The notes beneath the pieces are model-generated. The model was not told the origin of the DNA and did not search any database. It worked only from the letters and a program-made list of their open reading frames with translations. A DNA stretch of 64,000 nt. Source: Megaleporinus macrocephalus. Its lineage: Eukaryota; Chordata; Actinopteri; Characiformes; Anostomidae. The position numbers and the translations under genes are program-made. The stretch lies in contig CM038722.1 of assembly GCA_021613375.1 (NCBI GenBank), forward strand, positions 27,032,441 through 27,096,440. The letters are read 5' to 3'. How positions within the stretch are numbered: position 1 is the first letter of the stretch; every line of letters begins with the position of its first letter. Below are positions 12,113 to 22,300 of the stretch, one piece after another.

Positions 12113-12412
12113 CCACAGAGTAAGCAGCTTCTCATATCCGTACCAGCCTGCGTCGTGAGTTGAAATGGTTTTCCCGCTGCTCACCCGTCAAGGGCTTTTT
12201 GCAGCTGAAAATCAAGGACATGAAAGAGCTTGGGCTCTCAAGTCCCCCTGTGGTGGAACAGTCGGTGGCTCACCACCTACTCCCTGGATAATTGGAGCAC
12301 TTCACAGCCTCCATGTTCCAGAAAACATTAAGTCCTCCGCATTGGCAGTGAGAGCACTCAATGCTACCTCACTCTTAACGGCTTACCAGGTGGAACTACT
12401 TGAGGAGAAGGG

Positions 12413-13651
12413 AAAGAAGGGAAAGTTTTGTGCTTTGGCCCATTTAGTTCTCCAAACACACAGAAATGTTGCACATGCGCAGTACATCACTGGGTATTTA
12501 CCACAGTTACCAAGGGTTACAGACTCCAGTTCGGGGCCAAGCCCCCGCCCTTCACAGGAATCTAATCGTCTCAAGCATTTGGAGAGTCAGCTCACGCCCT
12601 AGAGACAGAAATCTTCTCTCTTCTGTGATACCCAAAAAGGGTGTGGACTTCACCCTATTCTGGAGAAACTTGAGAAAGTACTCATTCAGAATGTTGACTC
12701 TCAAAGCTTTCATTTCATTCGTCCTGGAGACTGGTTCACCACAGTCGATTTACAGGATGTGTATTGTCACAAAGCTATATACCCCGCTCACAGGAAATAC
12801 CTAAGATTCGCTTTTCGGGGCATAGCATACGAATTCCTCACGGTCCAGTTCTGATTCAGCCTCGCTCCGCGGGTCTTCAGCAGATGCATGGAAGCGGCTC
12901 CTGCCCCATTAAGACAATTGGGTCTCAGAGTCTGTGCTTACCTAGTCGATTACCTTCTATGCTCTCCTACAAAGGAACAAGCAGAGAGGGACAGAGATTT
13001 TAATATCCCACCTCACAAAATTGGGTTTCCAAATCATCGAGTCCAAAAGCTGTATGATTCCCAGTCAGAATATAGATGATCTGGGGCTTCAGATTGACTC
13101 TCTCTCATTCCGTGTCACTCTCGCAGAGAACCAAATTCATTCATTTATACAATGCCTGAAACTATTTCACACAGGCACATGAGTCTCATACAGATTGTGT
13201 TTACGTTTACTGGGACTGATGGCCTCCACATTAACAGTCGTGCCCCTAGGACTGCTAAAAAAGGAGAGATTTTCAACGTTGGGTGGCCAATTTAAATCTG
13301 AATATGTAGCATAATCTCCACCGGACTGTGAAGGTAACAGCAGAGTGCACAGAGACACTCCACAGCTGGAGAGATCCAGATATATTTCTAAGAGAAGCCC
13401 CATTTGGAGTGGTATCGTGCAGAAAAGTGGTAACCACGGACGCGTCCCTCACAGGCTGGGGGGCAGTGATGGAGGGCAGGATAGCCAGTAGTACCTGGCC
13501 ACAGCGATTGTGCGGCTGACACATAAACATTGTAGAGCTTATGGCAGTTTTCCTCACTCTGAAACAATTTCTCCCTTGGCTACATGGCTAGCATGTGCTG
13601 ATCAGATCAGACAATACCACTGTAGTACCACTGTAGTAGCCTATATAAACC
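12413..13651 (+). pseudogene. DIRS RT/RNase H region, copy 1 (broken)
   Basis: Frames across this block read as DIRS reverse transcriptase and RNase H: an AHRKYLRFAFRGIAYEFL-like segment at 12786-12840, the RT active-site region at 12934-12960 reading AYLVDYLLCS, and RNase H with TTDASLTGWGAVMEG near 13430-13475 followed by a HINIVELMAVF-like region. The expected YLDD box is YLVD, so one catalytic Asp is lost. Frameshifts separate the parts. The block is repeated at 13751-14820. Confidence 0.82.
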
Positions 13652-13750
13652 CCCAAGGCGGAACACCCACCCCCCACCCCCCGCCTCTAAAGAAGAACAG
13701 CCAGCCCTTAGAGTTCTCTGGTATGCTCCTCAACGCACTCCCTCCCGTCA

Positions 13751-14820
13751 AGAAGGGAAAGTTCTGTGCTTTGGCCCATTTAGTTCTCCAAACACACAGA
13801 AATGTTGCACATGCGCAGTACATCACTGGGTATTTACCACAGTTACCAAGGGTTACAGACTCCAGTTCGGGGCCAAGCCCCCGCCCTTCACAGGAATCTA
13901 ATCGTCTCAAGCATTCGGAGAGTCAGCTCACGCCCTAGAGACAGAAATCTTCTCTCTTCTGTGATACCCAAAAAGGGTGTGGACTTCACCCTATTCTGAA
14001 GAAACTTGAGAAAGTACTCATTCAGAATGTTGACTCTCAAAGCTTTCATTTCGTTCGTCCTGGAGACTGGTTCACCACAGTCGATTTACAGGATGTGTAT
14101 TTTCACAAAGCTATAAACCCCGCTCACAGGAAATACCTAAGATTCGCTTTTCGAGGCATAGCATACGAATTCCTCACGGTCCCGTTCGGAAAATTGGGTT
14201 TCCAAATCATCGAGTCCAAAAGCTGTATGATTCCCAGTCAGAATATAGATGATCTGGGGCTTCAGATCGACTCTCTCTCATTCCGTGTCACTCTCGCAGA
14301 GAACCAAATTCATTCATTTATACAATGCCTGAAACTATTTCACACAGGCACATGAGTCTTATACAGAACGTGTTTACGTTTACTGGGACTGATGGCCTCC
14401 ACATTAACAGTCGTGCCCCTAGGACTGCTAAAAAAGGAGATTTTCAACGTTGGGTGGCCAATTTAAATCTGAATATGCAGTGTAATCTCCACCGGACTGT
14501 GAAGGTAACAGCAGAGTGCACAGAGACACTCCACAGCTGGAGAGATCCAGATATATTTCTGAGAGAAGCCCCATTTGGAGTGGTATCGTGCAGAAAAGTG
14601 GTAACCACGGACGCGTCCCTCACAGGCTGGGGGGCAGTGATGGAGGGCAGGATAGCCAGCAGCACCTGGCCACAGCGATTGTGCGGCCGACACATAAACA
14701 TTGTAGAGCTTATGGCAGTTTTCCTCACTCTGAAACAATTTCTCCCTTGGCTACATGGCCAGCATGTGCTGATCAGATCAGACAATACCACTGTAGTACC
14801 ACTGTAGTAGCTTATATAAA
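13751..14820 (+). pseudogene. DIRS RT/RNase H region, copy 2 (tandem duplicate with deletion)
   Basis: This is a near-identical direct copy of 12413-13651, with only scattered differences. It lacks about 165-170 bp corresponding to roughly 12850-13014 in copy 1. The deletion removes the whole RT active-site segment and joins TTCCTCACGGTCCCGTTCGG directly to AAAATTGGGTTTCC near 14187. RNase H motifs (TTDASLTGWGAVMEG, then IRSDNTT near 14775) are retained and in better frame than in copy 1. Confidence 0.85.
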
Positions 14821-14929
14821 CTGCCAAGGCGGAACACACACTTTTTGCCTGCTCAACTTAGCTCGCGAGCTGATATTGTGAAGCATGGGGTTTGACAAGG
14901 TGTCCCCATAATAGGCCACTTTATGAAAG

Positions 14930-15700
14930 GTGTGTCCAATCTCTAAGCCTTTGATTCCAACCTGGGATCTGTCCATGGTTCTAGAGGCTTTATCACGTTC
15001 AACCTTTAAACCTTTAGAAAGGATTGATATGAAGCTCCTCTTATTTAAAACTATTTTATTACTTGCTTTAGTTTCAGCTAAACGAGTAAGTGAGCTCCAG
15101 GTACTGTCAGTCTACCCGGCATGCATTAATTTTAGCGCAGATGGCTCTAAAGTGAGGTTGCGACCCAATCCAGCCCTTGTACCAAAGGTATGGGATGTTG
15201 CTTATGCATGCTCCATTCTAGAGCTCAAAGCCTTTCACCCACCACCCTCATCGAAAGAGGAGCGGCGGCTTCATTGTCTGTGTTCTGTTAGAGCTTTACA
15301 CACATACATGGACAGATCAAAAGCCTTCAGAGACTCCAACCGATTATTTGTCTCGTGGACGGTTCCCCACAAGGGTAAGCCTGTTTCTTCTCAGCACTTG
15401 TCCCACTGGATGGTGCAAGCCATTAGTTTGGCATACGAAGCCAAAGGCCAACGGGCCCCAACAGGCCTAAGGGTCCACTCCACTAGAGGCATGGCAACTT
15501 CATGGGCCCTTTTTAATGGTGTCTCAGTTCAGGACATTTGTGCAGCTGCCAGCTGGGCTTCGCCACACACTTTTGTTAGATTTTACCAGCTTGAAGTCAC
15601 TGCAGCACTAACATCTAACATCATAAAGATAACCTCTCACCACCATTCCCTTCTTACATGGCATGGGGCAAAGCATGCCAAGAATGAGGCAGGGGAGTGA
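14930..15700 (+). CDS. DIRS tyrosine recombinase, catalytic domain intact
   Basis: A 256-codon frame containing the tyrosine-recombinase catalytic signature: Arg52 in SAKRVSEL, the HxxR box His183/Arg186 in RVHSTRGMA, and nucleophile Tyr219 in TFVRFYQLEV. These enzymes circularise and integrate DIRS DNA without a target duplication. The frame lacks the usual longer N-terminal core-binding part and starts at an arbitrary Met, so the enzyme is truncated even though every catalytic residue is present. It ends inside the right terminal repeat, a common compact DIRS layout. It is the least damaged ORF of the element. Confidence 0.88.
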   Translation: MCPISKPLIPTWDLSMVLEALSRSTFKPLERIDMKLLLFKTILLLALVSAKRVSELQVLSVYPACINFSADGSKVRLRPNPALVPKVWDVAYACSILELKAFHPPPSSKEERRLHCLCSVRALHTYMDRSKAFRDSNRLFVSWTVPHKGKPVSSQHLSHWMVQAISLAYEAKGQRAPTGLRVHSTRGMATSWALFNGVSVQDICAAASWASPHTFVRFYQLEVTAALTSNIIKITSHHHSLLTWHGAKHAKNEAGE

Positions 15701-15754
15701 GGGGATGGGTATTGTAGGAGGAGGCGCTCCCCTATCACAATTGTAATTGGTCTG
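15682..15754 (-). repeat. DIRS right inverted terminal repeat
   Basis: Inverse complement of the left terminal repeat (11229-11308) with only a few differences over about 55 bp, continuing as TTGGTCTGTCTC. It overlaps the end of the recombinase frame. Confidence 0.9.
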
Positions 15755-15799
15755 TCTCACGTTATCAGAGAACCGAGGTTATGCCATGCTTTGGCCTGC

Positions 15800-16325
15800 A
15801 GTCAGACCCTACTAAGCATGTGTGCAGTGAATGAGATCATTAAAGGAAGCAACAAGTATCAGCGTTCATAGACCCATAGTTTCCTCTTGTGGTGGACGGA
15901 ACAGAAAGCAGCTAAAAGGTATTTACCATCTTTCATTCACAAGTCTTTGATGGTGCTCAGTCACTACTGTTGGGAGGTTTCAGACAGAAAGAGCTTCAAA
16001 AGAGCTTCGCTGGAACTTGTGATCAACACGACTGTAAAGTAAGACCTACACATGTGTCGAGATTAGGAGTTTAATTACATGTACTACGCAGTAATAGAGG
16101 ACAGAGACTTCCTTCAGTGCTGCTGGTTTTCAGAAGCGACTGAGACATTTCAGTTCCTAAACCAAATAATACACCTCATAGACTTTCAAGCTTGCAGCAA
16201 AGACAACATAGAAGGTTTAATGTAGTATTGGTTAATCATTCTTGTTGGCATCCAAGACAATAGTCTATAAATTCAGAAATACACACTTATATATTTAGTG
16301 GTATTATTAAAAAGTGTGTAAAAGT
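15800..16325. other. No recognised feature
   Basis: Between the DIRS element and a Tc1 relic. No supported coding frame or named repeat is visible. Confidence 0.45.
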
Positions 16326-16329
16326 CGTC

Positions 16330-16967
16330 AGTGTTCTGCTGACTCAATAACTGCAGAGTTCCAAACCTCATTTGGCCTTAACAGCAGCATGAAAACTGCT
16401 TGCCTGGAGCTCCATGAAATGGGTTTTTCCAGCGCTGAATAGAATGGTATAAAGTGTCACTACAAAACTTGTTCTATGGAGTGATGAACAAAGCTTTTCT
16501 ATCTCATGGATAAATGTGGCAAGAGAACAAAACTGTGCCGAAGTTTGGCAGAGGGGGGATTATGATGTGGGGTTGTTTTTCAGGGGTTGACCTAAGCTCC
16601 TTAGTTCCAGTGAAGGAAATTCTTAAAGCTTCAGCAGACCAAGACATTTTGGACAATTGTATGCTTCCAACTTTGTTGGAACACTTTGGGGTAGAACCTT
16701 TTCTGTTCCAGCATATCTGATTGTGTCCCAGTGCACAGAGCAAGGTCCATAAAGGCTGGGTGGGTGAGTTTGGTGTGGAAGAATTTGACTGGCCCGCTCA
16801 GTGTCCTGACCTCAACCCCCTCAAACACCTTTGTGATGAACTAGAACAGAGATTGTGAGCCAGCTCCTCTGGACTAACATCAGTGTCTGACCCTACAAAC
16901 ACTTATCTGGCTGGACACGGCTGGATGCTCATGCATTTACAATGTTATGTCATAAAAGCTCCTGTAA
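16330..16967 (+). pseudogene. Tc1-like transposase relic, interrupted by hAT
   Basis: + strand frames carry Tc1 landmarks: a LVLWSDEQSF-like segment (first Asp, near 16475-16500), [16 protein letters not shown] (16549-16595), [30 protein letters not shown] (16627-16715), then a stop and shift where the second Asp belongs. It continues with a WPAQCPDLNPLKHL segment (16790-16830), where the third catalytic Glu reads Lys. The 5' part is heavily deleted. Sequence near the element's 3' end (ATGTCATAAAAGCTCCTGTA) is cut by the hAT insertion at 16968 and resumes at 18351 with CCTGTAGGTG. Confidence 0.82.
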
Positions 16968-18350
16968 CAGTGTTAATTTTGACAGCAAATTTTGATTTAG
17001 TCTTAGTCGTAGTCTTTTGACTAAAATGTCATTTAGATTTGGTCATAATTCAGTCATCTGAATTGTTTTTAGTTTTAGTCGACTAATTATCACAAGAATG
17101 TAGTCTGTAGTAATCTACAGTCGATTTAGTCAACTAAAATATAAAGAGTGTAAAATGTAAAAGCTTTTTCTTTAGTTTCCTTGAATTATTTAAGTCATAA
17201 TATTCACGTACACAAAATGAAACATTTATTAACCAGTTATGAAATATTATTTATGTTTGACACACACACAAACAGATTTAACAAACAAGAACATCTGAGG
17301 TCTTCCGTAACTACAAAGTGAATAAGAGAAAACTGTTATTTTATAATTGTATTACCTTTTCATTTATCTCTTATTTATTTAATAATTGTTACTAGAGCTG
17401 TCAATCTAATTAAATTACTTGCTATGTGGTTAACTAATCTACATTCATTACATTTATCACTTTTTGCCATGAAAATATTTATAATTGTGCAATTCAAATA
17501 CATTTTATCATAACAGTAAATCAATGAATAAAAAACTGCCAAATCTCTAGGTCACCGTGTTTACTAGAGACACACACTGCATATTATGTGCACAAATAAA
17601 TTGTAAATAAAACTACGTAATCTGTTTTGTTCACTTTCTAGTGTGTACGGAGAGATTTGGGACATGACCATCAAACGCAGATGGTTGGAGATAGCTAGCT
17701 AGTTTCCCGACTCTGGCTCTGCACATTTAGCGTTTAACATGCTTCCCACATACCTGATTAACTAATCAGACCTAATCAAACTAATCTGACCATTACCCTT
17801 ACTGAGTTAATACAGCGTTTACAGCAGGACACGCTCTAAACTGTACAGGGCAGTGTGCTCTCAGGACTAGGATTAAGAAAGGCTAAGTTAGCGTTAGCAG
17901 CGGTAAAGCTAGCTGACGGTGGTGCTGGGGGGCTGATGTCCAGCGTGGTGGTGATTTTCTCTAAACACAAACACTAAACTCTCTTTCTCTCTGTTGACAC
18001 TGTCTAGATAACTTAGTTCCATCATGAGTAACGATAGTTCACAGGCTCGTATGGTCTTCTCAGGTTTAGATTAAATTTGTGTTAGTGTGCGTTTGGTTGA
18101 CGGCTACTCGGCTTGTCCCGCCTCTCCATATACGCCGAAGTAGTTATGACTGGATGTTTTCCTAACTTGTCCCCGCCTTTCACAAAACTAAATCAGTTCT
18201 GATTGGATGTTGTCCCTGCCAAACATGTTCGTCTCGTTTTTATTCGTTGACAAAAGTGTCAATTTATGTCATCAATTTATGTAGTTTTCATCCTTTTATG
18301 TAGTTTTTGTTTTTGTTATTGTCTCGTTTTTGTCAATGAAATTAACACTG
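16968..18350. mobile_element. hAT-like non-autonomous element, 1383 bp, inside a Tc1 relic
   Basis: The ends are an exact 12-bp inverted repeat, CAGTGTTAATTT at 16968-16979 and AAATTAACACTG at 18339-18350. Subterminal zones are rich in TAGTC/GACTA words on the left and TCGTTTTTGTC words on the right. Flanking octamers TCCTGTAA and CCCTGTAG agree at six internal positions, consistent with a decayed 8-bp hAT target duplication. No transposase frame is present. Confidence 0.8.
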
Positions 18351-18960
18351 CCCTGTAGGTGTGACATTATGACATAATGGCATAACCTGTGTAAATTTCA
18401 TGATAATGATATTTATCCACAGCCCTGTAGGTGCTGTCTTTCAGACTAACTGTGAAACCTACCTGGAACTCTAAGCTGGCCCCTGACACTACAGTAACAG
18501 ATAAACTATTTTTTCCATTATAAAATAAATAAATAAACAAAAAATAATAAGCACATTTATATTTAAAAAGGTTAACAAAACTACGTTATGTAGAAGCGTT
18601 TTTCTTGAATGTCATGCATAGAATGTTCTATGCATCTCAAAAAAAAGGTTTAAGCAGCTAGATATCTGGTCTGTTATGTTAAACGTATGTAACACATATA
18701 TTAACCACAAATAGTTGTACCATATAAACTATATTTAAAAAAGTTTTTACTTGTGAGACTTTGATTTAGAACTCCTGGTAGTTCTTGTTGATGCTGCATT
18801 GCTGTGCAAAAGACAACTTGAAGAGCTAAATGTGGCTTTTGACTATTCGGGGGAAGCCAACTATACACTATAAACTTGGGTTGATTCACTTGATTGCAGT
18901 CTGAAAAATTACTGCTAGATGCCATTAAAGCTTACACACTGCACCTTTAAACACAATATA
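18351..18960. other. Tail of Tc1 relic, then AT-rich sequence
   Basis: The first 30 bases appear to continue the Tc1 3' end after the hAT insertion. CCCTGTAGGTG recurs about 72 bp later, near 18423, suggesting a small local duplication. The rest shows no supported feature. Confidence 0.45.
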
Positions 18961-19340
18961 TGAAAGTAATAAGGTGCACCCAGTGCTTGTGTAATCTTTT
19001 CCAGCTGCACATGAGCCCAAGTTCAATGTACAATGGCAAGTATCAACTAGAGGGTTATAAAGGCTGTCACCATTGACCTATGAACAGTGGAACTTTAGAA
19101 TGATGGAACTACATCCAATATCTTTGGGATGAGCTGATATGAACCAAACCTGAACAACCAACATCAGTATTTGACCTCACTAATGCTGTGTAGTTGAATG
19201 CAATCAAATGCTCAAAGTAATGTTCCAAGATCTATTGAAAAGCCTTCTCTGCAGAGTAGGGGGACAGCGACTTATTAATACCCCTTTGTAAAAAAAGATT
19301 GGTGAGCAAAATTTCCTGGACATATAGTGTATATATGACT
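18960..19340 (+). repeat. Degenerate Tc1-related MITE, + orientation
   Basis: Contains relic words of a Tc1-type C-terminus (a TTTGGGATGAGCTGATATGA segment near 19121, and AACATCAGTATTTGACCTCA) and ends with CCTGGACATATAGTGTATAT, resembling a terminal repeat of the form ...GGACATATAGTGT. Copies of the same family in the other orientation lie near 34995-35470 and 62985-63125. It ends about 50 bp before the first coding exon of the next gene. Confidence 0.6.
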
Positions 19341-19387
19341 AGCTGAGCGTCATGAAGATTTACCTGCATGTTCTCTTTGCAGTAGTT

Positions 19388-22300
19388 ATGGATGCCAGAC
19401 TTGTTGAAATGCCAGCCCTGGGAAGGCCTCTGTATCCCGGCATGCTGTATGACTGTCGCAGCGATTCCTTCATTCCAGGTAGAACTTGCATAGTCTTAAA
19501 TTCAACTATTAGTCTAAGTTAAACATTAGCAACAGCAGAATTAACAACATTAGTTAGCAAGTAGTATATGTACCACCGCTTCTAATAACATGGACCTTCT
19601 TAGGTCTTGGTTTCTATAAATAAATGCTTACAATGAGAGTTTACCCTTACTGTCCAATGGAAACAGGACACAGTAGCAACTGGAGAAATAACTGGTGACT
19701 TTAGGAAGGTCAGTCTATACTATATTAAAATACTACTCTGGTAAACCAGGCTATCCCCACAGATGCTGAACTTTTTATAGGATAATATGCTGTACAGCAT
19801 AACTCACTGTATATTTTGAAAATGTGCTCAGCTGCTAGTATATCCGAGTCTTACTCTAGACTTGATTAACCAAGAACAATGAAGCATTCATACATCATGT
19901 TATCATACATTTCTTTTGGAAAGTCAATTCTACATCTGCATCTACATCATTTACATTGCAGATTATTTACTTTAGATTTAATTCACTGTATTAGAAGAGA
20001 AAATCATCACATGGCCAACTATCAAATCATTACACGTTATACATCTTTTACTCTTTTTCTTCATCCTCTCATCTCAGGTGTCACTTTGTGGGATAAAACA
20101 GCATTACGGGAAGATCTAGATATACGTCCACAGCCTAAAACAGATCTGAAATTCTCTGCTTCTGACTCTCTCAATGAAAAGACCAACCTGCTGGATGTGA
20201 ATGCCTCACTTAAGGCCAGCTTTATGGGGGGGTTGGTGGAGGTTGGCGGGTCTGCCAAGTACTTGCGTGACACCAAATCTTCAGCACAACAGGAGCGAGT
20301 AACCATGCATTTCAGCCAGACCACAAGGTTTGAACAGCTTACCATGGCTGAGCTCGGCAAAATCACTTATCCACAAGTGTTTGACCAGCAAACAGCCACT
20401 CATGTGATCACAGCTGTTCTGTATGGAGCTCAAGCTTTCATGGTGTTTGATCACACAGCTGCAAATGACGAAGACAAACAAGATATTGCAGGAAATCTTC
20501 ATGTGCTTATCAAGAAGATCCCTTCCTTCTCCATAGAGGGAGATGCAGACCTAAAGATGACTGACAGTGAAAAGAAGATGGCTGATAATATCAGTGTCAC
20601 ATTTTATGGTGATTATGAACTGGAAAGAAGTCCCACAACATTCAAGGAGGCGATAGAGATTTACAGCACGCTGCCTCATCTGCTGAGAGAGAAGAACAAT
20701 GCTGTACCGGTAAGAGTGTGGCTGTATCCTCTCAGGCTCTTGAACGAGAAGGCAGCCAGGATGGTGAGAGAAATCAGCGAGTCCCTGGTGTCTAAAACAG
20801 AGCATGTGTTGGAGGAACTTGGAGAAGTAGAGAGGAGATGCAATGATTTGATCAGAGACAGAAGAGTCGAGGATTTCCTTGATCTGAAAGGCCGACTGCA
20901 AATGTTTCAAGACTTGCACAGTGATCACAAGATTGCATTTCAGAAGGCAATCTTCAGGGTCCTGCCGACTATTCGGAGTGGAACAGAGGATGAGCTGAAG
21001 CTGGCTAACATCCTAAGTTCCCAATGCAGGTCACCCTTTGCTGCAAAGAACTTGAACCAGTGGTTAGACAACATTACTACTGAGTTAAACATACTGAGTT
21101 CTTATATCAGGGGGCTGAAGGACGTCAGAGTTGTGACATCATCAGGCTTGCTCAATGCCATTCTCTTTGAACCAGATATTGATGTAGTGGTATGTTTGTG
21201 TTTCACATCTCTAAAGTACAAAGACACATACCTAGACACACTGAAAGAATGTTCTAAAGTGTTTGAAACACCAGAGCAAGCAAGTGAAGAATATGCACTC
21301 CAAGACTCACAGCCTTGGTTCACTTCCCCCGATATTTCCAAGAACATGAGACAGAATCTTTCACTCTTCACAAGTTTTTCAAAGGCCAATCAAAATGAGA
21401 AGAGAATCCAGTTCGTCATTGCCTCCATCTCTGACCCAGACAGCCCTGGTACCTCCATCAGACTTTATAAAAATGGAGAACTGATAGACCCAAAGTTCCA
21501 GCCTGTATCCAAGCCTCCTCCACCAATAGTGGAGATCCAAGATGAAGCTGTAATCCTGAAGCTTCAAAAATCCCCAACTGGAGAAACGCTGCGGTTCAGA
21601 GTGGAGTACAGGATGGTAAAGGAAGGAGAATCTAATCAGGAGGAAGACTGGAAGACCACAGACACTCCAGATGCACAGTCATCCTTCAAACTGCCCGGAC
21701 TTCAGCCAGGAAAACAGTACTTGATCCGGTACAAAGCTGTCAGTGCTGTGGGAGTGAGTGAATCCAGTGAAACTGCACCACCTGTTGTCACTGATGCATG
21801 TGAGTAAAGTGTTTTGCTCCTTTCAGGTTTACAAGTACACAGTCTTAATTACATGCTGTAACACACTCCTTTCTTATGAAGCTAAAAGAACTTTTCTTAA
21901 TGTTGCGCTATTAATCACATGTTCTTATGCCAAGTCAAATCGAGTGACCTTTATAGTTATTCCTTAATATAATTTGTATACATTCAAATAAATTATTATA
22001 AAATTGACAAAGAATTTATGCTGCGTTCAACTGATGTTAAAACCTGGCAAGTACAACTGTCCCACTTGTTAACTATGTCATACTCATGCCATAAGACTTT
22101 GATAATGAAATGGCAATAGCACTTTGCACTATGTCTTTAATAGTGCATGCTCACATATAGAATGCTATTATAACTATACAATTTTTATACTTGTATACGT
22201 TCTATTAAACAAATAGCCCCCCCCCCACCCCCAAGTAAACCTCATCATAATAGGCTGCATTAAGCTTTTTTTCTTATTTTTCTGATCTTTATTTCATTAT

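Larger units (their letters stand above)
11126..15790 (+). mobile_element. DIRS-type tyrosine-recombinase retrotransposon, rearranged
   Basis: This element has the DIRS hallmarks: inverted terminal repeats instead of LTRs, a gag-like frame, RT plus RNase H, and a tyrosine recombinase in place of a DDE integrase. The order on the + strand is left terminal repeat (about 11229-11308), gag-like ORF (11756-12112), RT/RNase H (from about 12413), recombinase (14930-15700), right terminal repeat (15682-15754). The RT/RNase H block is duplicated in tandem, and both copies are broken. Only the recombinase catalytic domain is intact. Outer limits are approximate because the terminal repeats fade gradually: a GGTTCTCT motif lies near 11130 on the left, with its complement near 15765 on the right. 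Confidence 0.88.

Noticed and set aside
19879..20077. Upstream part of the long frame that contains SNTX exon 2
   Set aside because: It lies before a good 3' splice site at 20076-20077, and the family N-terminus is found on the separate exon at 19388-19478 in the right phase, so this is intron.
20706..20715. GTAAGA motif inside SNTX exon 2, a possible donor
   Set aside because: The frame continues without break through conserved family sequence, so it is not needed as a splice site.
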